NCBI GenBank assembly: GCA_040754375.1
Contig: JBFMCT010000007.1
Location: 37,131 to 101,130 of the forward strand
Direction: 5' to 3'
Length of the DNA stretch: 64,000 bases
Source: Actinomycetota bacterium
Lineage (GTDB): Bacteria; Actinomycetota; Acidimicrobiia; Acidimicrobiales; AC-14
In this document: piece after piece, positions 22,888 through 31,666 of the stretch
Numbering within the stretch: the stretch's first letter is position 1
Layout of the letters: each line of letters starts with the position of its first letter
The notes under the pieces: model-generated
Told to the model about the DNA's origin: nothing
What the model saw: only the letters and a program-made list of their open reading frames with translations
Databases searched by the model: none
Program-made: the position numbers and the translations under genes

Positions 22888-24054
22888 TTGAACCTGTTCG
22901 ACACCATCTTCCTGGTGGTGCTGGCCGGAGCCGTGGTCGGTGGTTACCGGGCCGGCTTCGTGACCCGCGCCGCCTCGTGGGTGGGGCTGGGCCTGGGGGT
23001 GGCGGCCGCCGTCATGGTCGCCCCCACCGTTCTGCGGGCCGTGGGCGACGCCATAGACCCCCAGTTCCGAGCCATGGTGACCGTCGGGCTCTTCCTCGTG
23101 CTGGCCAGCCTGGGAGCGACGCTGGGCGAGGTCGTCGGGGTCACGGTGCGACGCCTCATCCCCTTCGGGCCGGCCCGGGCCGTCGACCGGGCGGTGGGCG
23201 CCGGCTTCGCGGGGCTGGTCACCGTCGTGCTGCTGTGGCTCCTGCTGCCCGCCCTGTCAGAGGTGCCCGGCGAGGTCTCGTCCCAGGTCCGCAACTCGTC
23301 GGTGGCCCAGGTCGTGGACCGGGCCGCGCCCACGGCCCCCGGCCCCCTCCAGGCCCTGCGCAACCTCGTCCAGGACGCCGACTTCCCGCGGGTGTTCGAG
23401 GGACTCGGTCCCTCCCCCTCGACCGGCGAGCCGCCCGAGGCCAGCGGGCTCGACCCCGAGGTCGAGGCCCGGGTGGCGGAGTCGACGGTCCGCCTCAGCG
23501 GCACGGCCTGCAGGCGGGTGCTCCAGGGCAGCGGGTTCGTCCCCGAGCCCGGGATCGTGGTGACCAACGCCCACGTGGTCGCCGGGGTCACCGCCCCCAC
23601 CGTGCAGACCCCGTCGGGGCGCCGCCTCGACGCCCAAGTGGTCGCCTTCGACCCCGACCGCGACCTGGCCGTGCTCCAGGTCGCCAACCTGGGAGCGGCC
23701 GCCCTGCCCACGGCCGAGCCCGAGGTGGGCGGGGACGGGGCCGTCTTCGGCCACCCCGGAGGCCAGGTGCAGCTCGAAGTCTCCCCGGCCCGGGTCGAGC
23801 GCCGGATGAACGCCGTGGGGCGCAACATCTACGACGACGAGCTCGTGCGCCGGGACGTGCTCGTCCTCGCCTCGCGGCTGGCGCCCGGCGATTCGGGCGG
23901 TGCCCTGGTGAACACCAGCGGCGAGGTGATCGGCGTGGCCTTTGCCATTGCCCCCGACCGGCCGGGCACGGCCTACGCCGTCAGCAGCGCCGAGCTTCAG
24001 ACCGTGCTCGATATGCCCCGCTCGCCCGTCTCCACGGGGCCGTGCATCAGGTGA
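22888..24054 (+). CDS. MarP-like membrane serine protease (CvpA-type membrane domain + trypsin-like domain)
   Basis: This 388-residue protein has about four N-terminal membrane segments (residues 5-25, 30-48, 62-82, 103-121) of CvpA type, a linker, and a trypsin-like protease domain from about 195. The catalytic triad is visible as His229 (TNAHVV), Asp259 (DRDLAVL) and Ser336 (GDSGGAL). Cys208 and Cys386 correspond in placement to the redox-linked disulfide of mycobacterial MarP (Rv3671c), a periplasmic protease needed for acid and oxidative stress survival. It starts at TTG 22888, divergent from eno. The 3' end overlaps the convergent acetoacetyl-CoA synthetase gene by eight bases. Confidence 0.9.
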   Translation: MNLFDTIFLVVLAGAVVGGYRAGFVTRAASWVGLGLGVAAAVMVAPTVLRAVGDAIDPQFRAMVTVGLFLVLASLGATLGEVVGVTVRRLIPFGPARAVDRAVGAGFAGLVTVVLLWLLLPALSEVPGEVSSQVRNSSVAQVVDRAAPTAPGPLQALRNLVQDADFPRVFEGLGPSPSTGEPPEASGLDPEVEARVAESTVRLSGTACRRVLQGSGFVPEPGIVVTNAHVVAGVTAPTVQTPSGRRLDAQVVAFDPDRDLAVLQVANLGAAALPTAEPEVGGDGAVFGHPGGQVQLEVSPARVERRMNAVGRNIYDDELVRRDVLVLASRLAPGDSGGALVNTSGEVIGVAFAIAPDRPGTAYAVSSAELQTVLDMPRSPVSTGPCIR

Positions 24055-25993
24055 CGCGGCGTCCGGCGGCCAGCGCGGCGATGGTGCCCAGGGCGTCGGG
24101 GTTGGCCACCGCCCCCCGGGTCACGACCGCGTCGATGGGTTCGCCCATCAGGACCCGCTTCACGGGCACCTCCAGCTTCTTGCCGTTGAGGGTCCGGGGC
24201 ACCTCGGTGACGGCCACCACCTCGTCAGGGACGTGGCGAGGGGACAGGTCGGTGCGCAGCCGGTCCTCGATCTCGGCTCTCAGGCTCGGGCTGACGACCG
24301 GGGAACCGTCGGCAGGCACGACGAACAGCCACAGCCGCCCGGTGTCCACCACCAGGCTGTCGGCCACGCCCCCGACGGCCTCCACCACCCGGTAGATCTC
24401 GGCCGTGCCGGTGCGCACGCCGCCCCGGTTGAGCGTGGAGTCCGACCGGCCGGAGATCACGACCCCGCCCGCGGCGGTGACCTCGACCCAGTCACCGTGG
24501 CGCCACACCCCCGGGAACGTCGAGTAGTAGCTGGCCCGGTAGCGGTCGGCGCCGGGAGTGTCCCCCCACAGGAACAACGGCATCGACGGCATCGGTCCCG
24601 TGAGGACCAGTTCGCCGACCTTCCCGGTGACCGGCTGGCCGGCGGCGTCGAAGGCGGCCACCGGTGCGCCCAGGCACCGGCATTGCACCTCGCCGGCCCG
24701 CACCGGCAGGGTCGGGCACGGGCCCACGAAGGCGGTGCACACGTCGGTCCCCCCGCTCAGGGACGCGAGCAGCAGGTCGGGGCCGACGTGGTCGTAGACC
24801 CACCGGAAGCCGTCGGGCCCCAGGGGGGCGCCCGTCGAGCCCACGGCCTTCACCTTCGACAGGTCGGCGGCCCGGGCCGGCTCGGTGCCCGCCCGCATGC
24901 ACGCCTCCACGAACGGCGCGCTGGTACCGAACCACGTGGTCCCTGTGGAGGCGGCCAGCCGCCACAGGGCGTCGGCGTCAGGCCAGGTGGGGCTGCCGTC
25001 GTAGAGCACGGCCGTCGCCCCGACCAGCAGGGCGCCCACCAGCATGTTCCACATCATCCAGCCCGTCGAGGTGAACCAGAAGAACCGGTCGTCGGGGCCC
25101 AGGCCGGCGTGCAGCGAGAGGAACTTGAGATGTTCGAGCACTATGCCGCCGTGGCCGTGGACCAGGGCCTTGGGCCGCCCGGTCGTGCCCGAGGAGTACA
25201 GCACCCACAACGGATGGTCGAAGGCGACCGGGGTAGTGGCCAGCGCTGTGGGCCCGCCGAGGCCGAGGCCGGTGCCGAGGCCGGCGAACGGGACCGTACC
25301 GGCCAGGGGCCCGGTGCCCACCACGTCGATCAGCACCGTGGCCCGCAGCGTGGGCAGGGAACGGGCCAGCTCGGCCACCACCGGGCGGCGGTCGTGGACG
25401 GCGCCCTTCCACCGGTAGCCGTCGGCCGCCAACAGGACGGTCGGCCCGATCTGGGCGAAGCGGTCGAGCACGGCCGCGGTACCGAAGTCGGGCGAGCAGC
25501 ACGACCACACGGCCCCCAGGCTGGTCACGGCCAAGAAGGCGACCACGACCTCGGCCACGTTGGGGGCGTAGGCCGCCACCCGGTCACCCCTACCCACGCC
25601 CAGGCCGGCCAGGCCCCGGGCCACGGCCGCCACCCGATCGCGCAGCTCGCCGTAGGTGACGACCGGGTGGTCCCCGGGCTCCTGGCCCTCCCAGCAGCAG
25701 ACCAGGGCCGGGCGGTCTTCGGGCGCGCGGAAGACCTGTTCGACGTAGTTGAGGGTGGCCCCCGGGAACCACACCGCTGCGGGCATGGCCGCATCAGCCA
25801 GGGCGGGCCCGGGCCCGGGGTCGCCGACCACGCCCGACCAGTGCCAAACCTGCGCCCAGAACTCGCCGGGGTGGGCCACCGACCACCGCCACAGCTCGTC
25901 GTAGCGGTCGTGGCCCGCAGCCCGCCCGAAGGCGGTCACGGCCGCAGCCTCGACCGCCTCCGGCGAAGGCGACCACAGCACCTCGGCCGTCAC
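24047..25993 (-). CDS. Acetoacetyl-CoA synthetase (acetoacetate-CoA ligase)
   Basis: This 648-residue ANL-superfamily adenylating enzyme activates acetoacetate with ATP and CoA. The P-loop is LYSSGTTGRPKALVH, the family-typical HGHGGIVLEHLKF follows, and the C-terminal domain has the hinge SGRSDSTLNRGGVRTGTAEIY and the catalytic Lys in TLNGKKLEVPVKR. Length and the N-terminal WHWSGVVGDPG pattern agree with acetoacetyl-CoA synthetases rather than acetyl-CoA synthetase. The GTG start shares GTGA with the stop of the Lrp gene. Acetoacetate is an end product of the tyrosine pathway coded on the opposite strand nearby, so this enzyme probably salvages it as acetoacetyl-CoA. Confidence 0.92.
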   Translation of the reverse strand: MTAEVLWSPSPEAVEAAAVTAFGRAAGHDRYDELWRWSVAHPGEFWAQVWHWSGVVGDPGPGPALADAAMPAAVWFPGATLNYVEQVFRAPEDRPALVCCWEGQEPGDHPVVTYGELRDRVAAVARGLAGLGVGRGDRVAAYAPNVAEVVVAFLAVTSLGAVWSCCSPDFGTAAVLDRFAQIGPTVLLAADGYRWKGAVHDRRPVVAELARSLPTLRATVLIDVVGTGPLAGTVPFAGLGTGLGLGGPTALATTPVAFDHPLWVLYSSGTTGRPKALVHGHGGIVLEHLKFLSLHAGLGPDDRFFWFTSTGWMMWNMLVGALLVGATAVLYDGSPTWPDADALWRLAASTGTTWFGTSAPFVEACMRAGTEPARAADLSKVKAVGSTGAPLGPDGFRWVYDHVGPDLLLASLSGGTDVCTAFVGPCPTLPVRAGEVQCRCLGAPVAAFDAAGQPVTGKVGELVLTGPMPSMPLFLWGDTPGADRYRASYYSTFPGVWRHGDWVEVTAAGGVVISGRSDSTLNRGGVRTGTAEIYRVVEAVGGVADSLVVDTGRLWLFVVPADGSPVVSPSLRAEIEDRLRTDLSPRHVPDEVVAVTEVPRTLNGKKLEVPVKRVLMGEPIDAVVTRGAVANPDALGTIAALAAGRRVT

Positions 25994-26448
25994 TGGCCCA
26001 CCGCGGGCTCGTCGAGCAGCAGCAGGGTCTGGGTGGTCTTGACCCCGGGGATGGACTGGAGGCCGTCGAGGATCACGTCCCGCAGGTGGTCGACGTCGGG
26101 TGCCCGCACCAGCAGCACGTAGTCCGACGAACCGGTGGTCAGGGCCAGCCACTCGACGCCCGGTAGGTGGCGCAGGCGGTCGCCCACCGGCCTCCACGAG
26201 TGCTGCTCGACCCCCACCAGCACGAGGGCGGCGATGTCGAGGCCGAGCCGGCGGGGGTCGACGTCGACCGTGAAGCGCCGGACCACACCGGACTCCCGCA
26301 GCCGGGCCAGCCGCTGGTAGGCGGTGGCCCGCGAGACGCTGGCCTCGGCCGCCAGTTCGCTGACCGAACGCCGGCTGTCGGCTCGCAACAGTTCCACCAG
26401 GCGGCGGTCGACGGCGTCGAGCCCCGGGCGGACGTTTGGATCAGCCAT
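25990..26448 (-). CDS. Lrp/AsnC family transcriptional regulator
   Basis: This 152-residue regulator has an N-terminal winged helix (LDAVDRRLVELLRADSRR, then ELAAEASVSRATAYQRLARL) and a C-terminal RAM ligand-binding domain (VEWLALTTGSSDYVLLVRAPDVDHL, ending in QTLLLLDE). Lrp-family proteins sense amino acids; members next to phenylalanine or HPPD genes commonly control aromatic amino acid catabolism. It is divergent from phenylalanine hydroxylase with about 20 nt between the start codons, so it is well placed to repress or activate both directions. I chose the ATG at 26448 (MADPN); an in-frame ATG at 26466 would add six residues but overlap the neighbour's start. Confidence 0.9.
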   Translation of the reverse strand: MADPNVRPGLDAVDRRLVELLRADSRRSVSELAAEASVSRATAYQRLARLRESGVVRRFTVDVDPRRLGLDIAALVLVGVEQHSWRPVGDRLRHLPGVEWLALTTGSSDYVLLVRAPDVDHLRDVILDGLQSIPGVKTTQTLLLLDEPAVGQ

Positions 26449-26467
26449 ATAGGTCCACAGCCTCATT

Positions 26468-27421
26468 TTGTCTCGTTCTGCGGCGAACTACTGGACATTC
26501 AGCGCATCGAGGCGCACACTGGCCTACGAAGTGGCTGAGAGCGCCCCGCTCTATGCCCCGGTCGTGCGGGACGGCCAGGGGGAGGTCGAAGTGGTGCTGG
26601 GGGCCGGCCACCCGGGCTTCTCCGACCCCGCCTACCGGGCCAGGCGCAACGCCCTGGCCGCGCTGGCCCTCGACTGGCGCCCGGGCCGGCCCATCCCCCG
26701 GCCCCAGTACACGGCCGTCGAGCACGGCGTGTGGCGGGCCATCGCCGTCGAGCTCGCCCCCCTCCACCACCGCCACGCCTGCCGGGCGTTCCTTGAGGCC
26801 AAGGAGGAGCTGGGCCTACCTGCCGACCACGTGCCCCAGCTCGACGAGGTCACCGCCCGCCTCCGGCCACTGACCGGGTTCACCTACGTGCCGGTGGCCG
26901 GCCTGGCCCCCCTGCGGGACTTCTACGGGGCATTCGCGGCGGGCACGTTCTGCTCCACCCAGTACCTACGCCACCCGTCCGTGCCCCTCTACACGCCCGA
27001 GCCCGACGTGGTCCACGAGGTGGTGGGCCACGCCAACCAGCTCGCCTGCCCGGAGATGGCCGCCCTCTACCGGATGGTGGGCCAGGCCGTGGCCCGCACC
27101 CGCTCGGGCCCGGCCCTGCGCTTTCTGTCCCGGGTCTTCTGGTTCACGCTGGAGTTCGGCGTGGTGTGGGAGGACGGTGAGCTCAAGGCCTACGGAGCGG
27201 GCATCCTGTCGTCGGCGGGCGAGTCCCGGGCGTTCGGGGGGGCCGACGTCCGGGACCTCGACCTGGCCGAGATGGGCACGCTGGCCTACGACATCACCCG
27301 CTTCCAGCCGGTCCTCTACGCGGCCCGCTCCATGGCCCACCTGTTCGACGAGCTCTCCGGCTTCTTCTCCGCCTTCGACGACGAGACCTACCGGCGCCAC
27401 ACACACCAGGAGGCCGCCTGA
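26468..27421 (+). CDS. phhA: Phenylalanine 4-monooxygenase (pterin-dependent)
   Basis: This 317-residue protein is a biopterin-dependent aromatic amino acid hydroxylase converting phenylalanine to tyrosine. The iron ligands are visible as His183 and His188 in PDVVHEVVGH and Glu228 in TLEFG. ITGFTYVPV-like sequence (LTGFTYVPVAG) and FFDELSGFFSAF-type ends match the family. There is no ACT regulatory domain, as usual for bacterial forms. The start is uncertain: TTG 26468 is the longest reading and GTG 26531 is an alternative that still keeps the catalytic domain. The last base of the stop overlaps the ATG of hpd (TGATG), so the two are coupled. Confidence 0.92.
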   Translation: MSRSAANYWTFSASRRTLAYEVAESAPLYAPVVRDGQGEVEVVLGAGHPGFSDPAYRARRNALAALALDWRPGRPIPRPQYTAVEHGVWRAIAVELAPLHHRHACRAFLEAKEELGLPADHVPQLDEVTARLRPLTGFTYVPVAGLAPLRDFYGAFAAGTFCSTQYLRHPSVPLYTPEPDVVHEVVGHANQLACPEMAALYRMVGQAVARTRSGPALRFLSRVFWFTLEFGVVWEDGELKAYGAGILSSAGESRAFGGADVRDLDLAEMGTLAYDITRFQPVLYAARSMAHLFDELSGFFSAFDDETYRRHTHQEAA

Positions 27422-28563
27422 TGGTCGCCACTGCCCGCCCCACCCACCCCGTCCGCCACCCGAGCACGGTCGCCCCCCGGGAGCTGCTGAGGGGCTGGGA
27501 CGCGGTCGAGCTGTGGGTGGGCAACGCCCGGGCCGTGGCCGGGTTCCTGTGCTCGTCGTTCGGCTTCCGGGTCACGGCCTACGCCGGGCCGGAGACGGGC
27601 TGGCCCGACCGGGCCTCCTACGTGGTCGAGCAGGGGCGCATCCGCTTCGTGGTCACGGCCGGCCTCGAACCGGGGTCAGCCGTGTGCGACCACGTCCGCC
27701 GTCACGGCGACGGCGTGCACGACGTGGCCTTCACGGTGTCGGATGCCATCGCCGCCTTCCGGGCGGCCACCGAGCGGGGGGCGCCGGCCATCGACGCGCC
27801 CCACGACGTGGCCGACGCCCACGGGACCGTCCGCCTGGCCTCCATCGCCACCTACGGCGACACCCGCCACACGTTCGTCGACCGCGCCCGCTACCACGGT
27901 CCCTACCGGCCGGGTTACAGCACTGACCGCCTGCCCCCCGAGCCGGCCGGCACCCCGGTCGGCCTCGACCGCATCGACCACGTGGTGGCCAACGTCGGCA
28001 AGGGCGACCTCGACCGCTGGGTCGACTTCTACCGCTCGGTGCTGGGGTTCGAACGGCTGCGCCACTTCGACGACTCCCAGATCTCCACCCGCTACTCGGC
28101 CCTCATGTCGACGGTGGTGTGGGACGGCAGCGAGATCGTCCTGCCCATCAACGAGCCGGCCGACGGGCTGCGAAAGAGCCAGGTCCAGGAGTACCTCGAC
28201 ACCTACCACGGGCCGGGAGTGCAGCACATCGCCCTGCGGACCGAGGACATCGTGGCCGCGGTGTCGTCCCTGCGGGCGCGGGGCCTGCGGTTCCTGGAGG
28301 CGCCGCCCTCGTACTACGCCGACGTGCGGGACCGCCTCGGCCACCTCGACCTGCCCTGGGACGACCTCCAACGTCTCGGCATCCTGGTCGACGAGGAGCC
28401 CGACGGCTGGCTGCTGCAGATATTCACCGAGACGGTCACCGACCGGCCCACCCTGTTCGTCGAGATCATCCAGCGGGGCGGCGCCCGGGGGTTCGGGCAG
28501 GGCAACTTCAAGGCCCTCTTCGAGGCCTTCGAGCGCGAGCAGGCCCGGCGGGGCCACCTGTGA
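27421..28563 (+). CDS. hpd: 4-hydroxyphenylpyruvate dioxygenase
   Basis: This 380-residue non-heme iron enzyme converts 4-hydroxyphenylpyruvate to homogentisate. It has two glyoxalase/VOC modules; the iron triad is His187 (IDHVVANV), His269 (VQHIALRT) and Glu348 (LFVEIIQR). The C-terminal GFGQGNFKALFEAFEREQ helix that closes the active site is complete. The ATG overlaps the phhA stop by one base. An aromatic aminotransferase for tyrosine to hydroxyphenylpyruvate is not present in the window and must be coded elsewhere. Confidence 0.96.
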   Translation: MVATARPTHPVRHPSTVAPRELLRGWDAVELWVGNARAVAGFLCSSFGFRVTAYAGPETGWPDRASYVVEQGRIRFVVTAGLEPGSAVCDHVRRHGDGVHDVAFTVSDAIAAFRAATERGAPAIDAPHDVADAHGTVRLASIATYGDTRHTFVDRARYHGPYRPGYSTDRLPPEPAGTPVGLDRIDHVVANVGKGDLDRWVDFYRSVLGFERLRHFDDSQISTRYSALMSTVVWDGSEIVLPINEPADGLRKSQVQEYLDTYHGPGVQHIALRTEDIVAAVSSLRARGLRFLEAPPSYYADVRDRLGHLDLPWDDLQRLGILVDEEPDGWLLQIFTETVTDRPTLFVEIIQRGGARGFGQGNFKALFEAFEREQARRGHL

Positions 28564-28573
28564 GGCCACGGGT

Positions 28574-29755
28574 GTGAACGAGGCCGGCTTCGGTGTCGAG
28601 AACCTGCCCTACGGCGTGGCCCGCCTGCCCGGTGGGCGGGTGGTGTGCGTGACGGCCCTCGACGGGGGCGTGGTCGACCTGGCCGGGCTGGCCGAGGGCG
28701 GGGCCTTCGACCGCGTACCGGGCCTGGCCCCGGGGGCGCTGGCCCGGCCATCGCTCAACCGGTTCCTGGCCGGCGGCCGGCGGGCGTGGTCGGGGGTGCG
28801 GGCGGTCGTGGCCGAGATGGCGGACGCGGGCGACGAGCGGGTGACGGCCGCCACCGTGCCCATGGGTTCGGTCGAGCTGCTGCTGCCGGTGGCCGTGGGC
28901 GACTTCGTGGACTTCACGGCCTCGCGCCACCACGCCGTGAACATGGCCGCCCTGCTGCGGCCGGGGTCGCCCCCACCGGGGCCCGAGTGGGACCGTTTCC
29001 CGCGTGGCTACCACAGCCGGGCCGGAGCGGTCGTGGTCTCGGGCACTCCCGTGCGCCGTCCCTGGGGACCGCGGGCCGGCGGCGCCGGGACCGGGCCCAC
29101 GCGGGCCCTCGACTTCGAGGCCGAGATCGGGTTCGTGGTCGGCGCTCCCAACCGGGAGGGGCGGCCGGTGCCCGCCACTTTCGAGGCGCTGGCCGACCAC
29201 GTGGCCGGGGTCGTCGTGCTCAACGACTGGAGCGCCCGTGACGTCCAGAGTGTCGAGTCCCACCCCCTGGGCCCCCTGCTCTCGAAGTCGTTCGCCACCT
29301 CGATGTCGCCGTGGGTCGTCACCCTCGACGCCCTCGAACCCTGGCGGCTGCCCGGGGGCGGCTACCGGCTGGAGCTCTACGTCGCCCTGGAGGCAGCCGG
29401 CGGCGGTGGGCGGGTGACCGTCAGCCGGCCCCGGTTCGACGACCTGCACTGGACGATGGCCGAACTGCTGGCCCACGCCACCCTCAACGGGTCGGCGGTC
29501 AGGACAGGCGACCTGTTCGGGTGCGGCACCACCTCGGGCCCGTCCCCCGGGGCCCTCGGCTGCCTGGCCGAGCTCACCGGCGCGGGGGCCCGCCCGCTGG
29601 TCCTGCCGGGCGGCTCCACCCGGGCCTGGCTGGAGGACGGCGACACCGTGACCATCGGGGCTTCAGCCGGGGGAGACGGCCGCCCGGTGGTGTCTCTCGG
29701 GGCCGTGACCGGGACGGTCCTGGCGGCCCTGCCCTCGGTACGAACGGAGGCCTGA
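28574..29755 (+). CDS. fahA: Fumarylacetoacetase
   Basis: This protein of about 393 residues splits fumarylacetoacetate into fumarate and acetoacetate. It carries the FAH metal-binding region LDFEAEIGFVVG and the downstream VVLNDWSARDVQ, GPLLSKSFATSMSPWVV and GDLFGCGTTSGP motifs; the N-terminal SH3-like domain has the DFTASRHHA and FPRGYHSRAGAVVVSG active-site segments of true fumarylacetoacetases. GTG at 28574 lies 10 nt after hpd. A separate maleylacetoacetate isomerase gene is not seen nearby; it may be elsewhere or a glutathione-independent route may be used, which is inference. Confidence 0.93.
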   Translation: MNEAGFGVENLPYGVARLPGGRVVCVTALDGGVVDLAGLAEGGAFDRVPGLAPGALARPSLNRFLAGGRRAWSGVRAVVAEMADAGDERVTAATVPMGSVELLLPVAVGDFVDFTASRHHAVNMAALLRPGSPPPGPEWDRFPRGYHSRAGAVVVSGTPVRRPWGPRAGGAGTGPTRALDFEAEIGFVVGAPNREGRPVPATFEALADHVAGVVVLNDWSARDVQSVESHPLGPLLSKSFATSMSPWVVTLDALEPWRLPGGGYRLELYVALEAAGGGGRVTVSRPRFDDLHWTMAELLAHATLNGSAVRTGDLFGCGTTSGPSPGALGCLAELTGAGARPLVLPGGSTRAWLEDGDTVTIGASAGGDGRPVVSLGAVTGTVLAALPSVRTEA

Positions 29756-29758
29756 ACC

Positions 29759-30934
29759 ATGCCCTATTTCCGCAGCGTCGGCGACGTGCCCCCCAAGCGC
29801 CACCTCCGGGTGCCCGGCCCGGGCGGGGGCCTGCTGTTCGAGGAGCTCATGGGGGAGGAGGGCTTCGCCGGCGAGTCGTCGCTCCTCTACCACCTGTCGT
29901 CGCCCTCCGCTCTGGTGGCCGTCGAGGCCTTGGGCGACGACCGACCCGACCTGGTGCCCAACCGGCCCCTGCTGCCCCGCCACGTCGTAACGGCCAAGGT
30001 GGCCGTGGGGGGCGACCCGGTGTCGGGCCGCCAGGTGCTGCTGGGCAACGACGACCTGCTCCTGTGCTGGGTGGCGGCCGACGCCGACAGCCCCCTCTAC
30101 CGGAATGCCGCAGGCGACGAGCTGGTCTACGTGCAGTCCGGCCGGGCCCGGTTGGAGTCGGTCTTCGGCACCCTCGAGGTGGGCCCCGGCGACTACGTCG
30201 TCGTCCCCCGGGCCACGACACACCGCTGGGCCCTCGAGCCCGGCGGCCCCCGGCTCGAACTTCTGGTGGTGGAGTCCCGGGGCCACGTGCGGCCGCCGGC
30301 CCGCTACCTGTCGCCCGCCGGCCAGTTCCTGGAAGCCGCGCCGTACTGCGAGCGCGACCTCCGGGGCCCGGTGGGGCCGACGGTGGCCGACGGGCACGGG
30401 GAGGGGCCGGTCGACGTCGTCGTACGCGACCGGGGAGGGCTGACCCGCCACGCGATGGCCTCCCACCCCTTCGACGTGGTCGGTTGGGCGGGCTGTCTCT
30501 ACCCGTGGGCCTTCTCGGTCCACGACTTCGAGCCGGTCGTGGGCAGCATCCACCAGCCGCCCCACGTCCACCAGACGTTCGAGGGCCCCGGGTTCGTCGT
30601 GTGCTCGTTCGTCCCCCGGCCCTTCGACTTCCACCCCGGGGCCATCAAGGTGCCCTACCACCACAGCAACGTCGACAGCGACGAGGTGCTCTTCTACTCG
30701 GCCGGCGACTTCATGAGCAGGGCCGGGGCGGGCATAGGCGCCGGTTCGGTGACCCTCCACCCCGGCGGCTTCGTCCACGGCCCCCAACCGGGCAGCGTGG
30801 AGCGGGCCGCCGACCAGGACCGCACCGAGGAGGTGGCCGTGATGGTCGACACGTTCCGCCCCCTGGCGTTGGGACCGGCCGCCCTCGAAGCGGCCGACGA
30901 CACCTACCCGTGGAGCTGGTCCCGGCCCGTGTGA
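29759..30934 (+). CDS. hmgA: Homogentisate 1,2-dioxygenase
   Basis: This 391-residue cupin-type ring-cleaving dioxygenase opens homogentisate to maleylacetoacetate. Family landmarks are GDELVYVQSGRARLESVFGTLEVGPGDYVVVPR in the N-terminal beta domain and the iron-binding HQTFEG, PYHHSNVDSDEVLFYS and GSVTLHPGGFVHGPQPG blocks in the C-terminal domain. It is somewhat shorter than the approximately 430-residue proteobacterial enzyme, as in other actinobacteria. It follows fahA after 3 nt and is the last gene of the phhA-hpd-fahA-hmgA unit. Confidence 0.94.
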   Translation: MPYFRSVGDVPPKRHLRVPGPGGGLLFEELMGEEGFAGESSLLYHLSSPSALVAVEALGDDRPDLVPNRPLLPRHVVTAKVAVGGDPVSGRQVLLGNDDLLLCWVAADADSPLYRNAAGDELVYVQSGRARLESVFGTLEVGPGDYVVVPRATTHRWALEPGGPRLELLVVESRGHVRPPARYLSPAGQFLEAAPYCERDLRGPVGPTVADGHGEGPVDVVVRDRGGLTRHAMASHPFDVVGWAGCLYPWAFSVHDFEPVVGSIHQPPHVHQTFEGPGFVVCSFVPRPFDFHPGAIKVPYHHSNVDSDEVLFYSAGDFMSRAGAGIGAGSVTLHPGGFVHGPQPGSVERAADQDRTEEVAVMVDTFRPLALGPAALEAADDTYPWSWSRPV

Positions 30935-30986
30935 CGCCCGGGAGGCGAACGGCACGGGCGTAGGTAGGCTCGGAGCGGAGGCCGCG

Positions 30987-31652
30987 ATGGTCCTTTTGTG
31001 CCCGCGCTGCGGCGCGCCCTTGGCGAGCGATGTACGAGGCGACTGGTTCACCACCCGCGAGCAGTGTTCGGACTGCGGGGTCGCCATGCGCACCATGTCC
31101 GGCATGCTGAGACCGTCGGCCGACGACGTGCGCTACGCCCTTGACGGGTGGCCGGCGGCTGACCGCGCCCTGGTCACCACCGCCCTGCACGACCTCGACG
31201 CCCTGTACCGCTGGGAGCCCGGCCTGGTTCTGGCCGTGCCCGCCCCGGCCGAGAGCGACGTCGACCGGCTCATCGAGGATCTCCTCGCCGGCGGGGACAC
31301 CGAGGGGCTCGACGAGGACCGGTTCGGCGACGGCCGGTTCGGCGACGGCACCGGCGACGGCGGGGAGGTGGACGGCGGGGAGGAGGCTCAGGCCGCCATG
31401 GCTGACCTGTTCGTGGCGGCTGACCGCCTGCGCCAGGCCCCGTGGGACCAGGGGGTGGCGGCCGGGCTGTTCGACGCGGTCGACGCCGTCAACCGCAGCC
31501 TGCCGCCCTACGGGGTCCATCCTCAGGTGTGGCGCCACGTCCAGAAGCTGGGCACGGCCTTGGCCGGCAGCGCCTCGGCGGACCACCTCGACCACGACGG
31601 AGTGGCCGCGGCCGCCCGGTCCCTGCGCGATCTGCTCCGAGACTACGTATAG
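30987..31652 (+). CDS. Zinc-ribbon protein of unknown function
   Basis: This 221-residue protein has a CPRCG near the N-terminus and a CSDCG about 22 residues later, forming a four-cysteine zinc ribbon. The rest is an acidic helical region (about residues 45-221) with a Gly/Asp-rich low-complexity stretch at 112-133 containing RFGDGRFGDGTGDGG. I do not recognise the family. The ATG is preceded by GGAGG at a good distance and by a possible TAGGCT -10 box at 30966-30971. It is 14 nt upstream of the interrupted substrate-binding protein, so the two may be related, but nothing else links them. Confidence 0.65.
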   Translation: MVLLCPRCGAPLASDVRGDWFTTREQCSDCGVAMRTMSGMLRPSADDVRYALDGWPAADRALVTTALHDLDALYRWEPGLVLAVPAPAESDVDRLIEDLLAGGDTEGLDEDRFGDGRFGDGTGDGGEVDGGEEAQAAMADLFVAADRLRQAPWDQGVAAGLFDAVDAVNRSLPPYGVHPQVWRHVQKLGTALAGSASADHLDHDGVAAAARSLRDLLRDYV

Positions 31653-31666
31653 GGCACAATCGCGCC

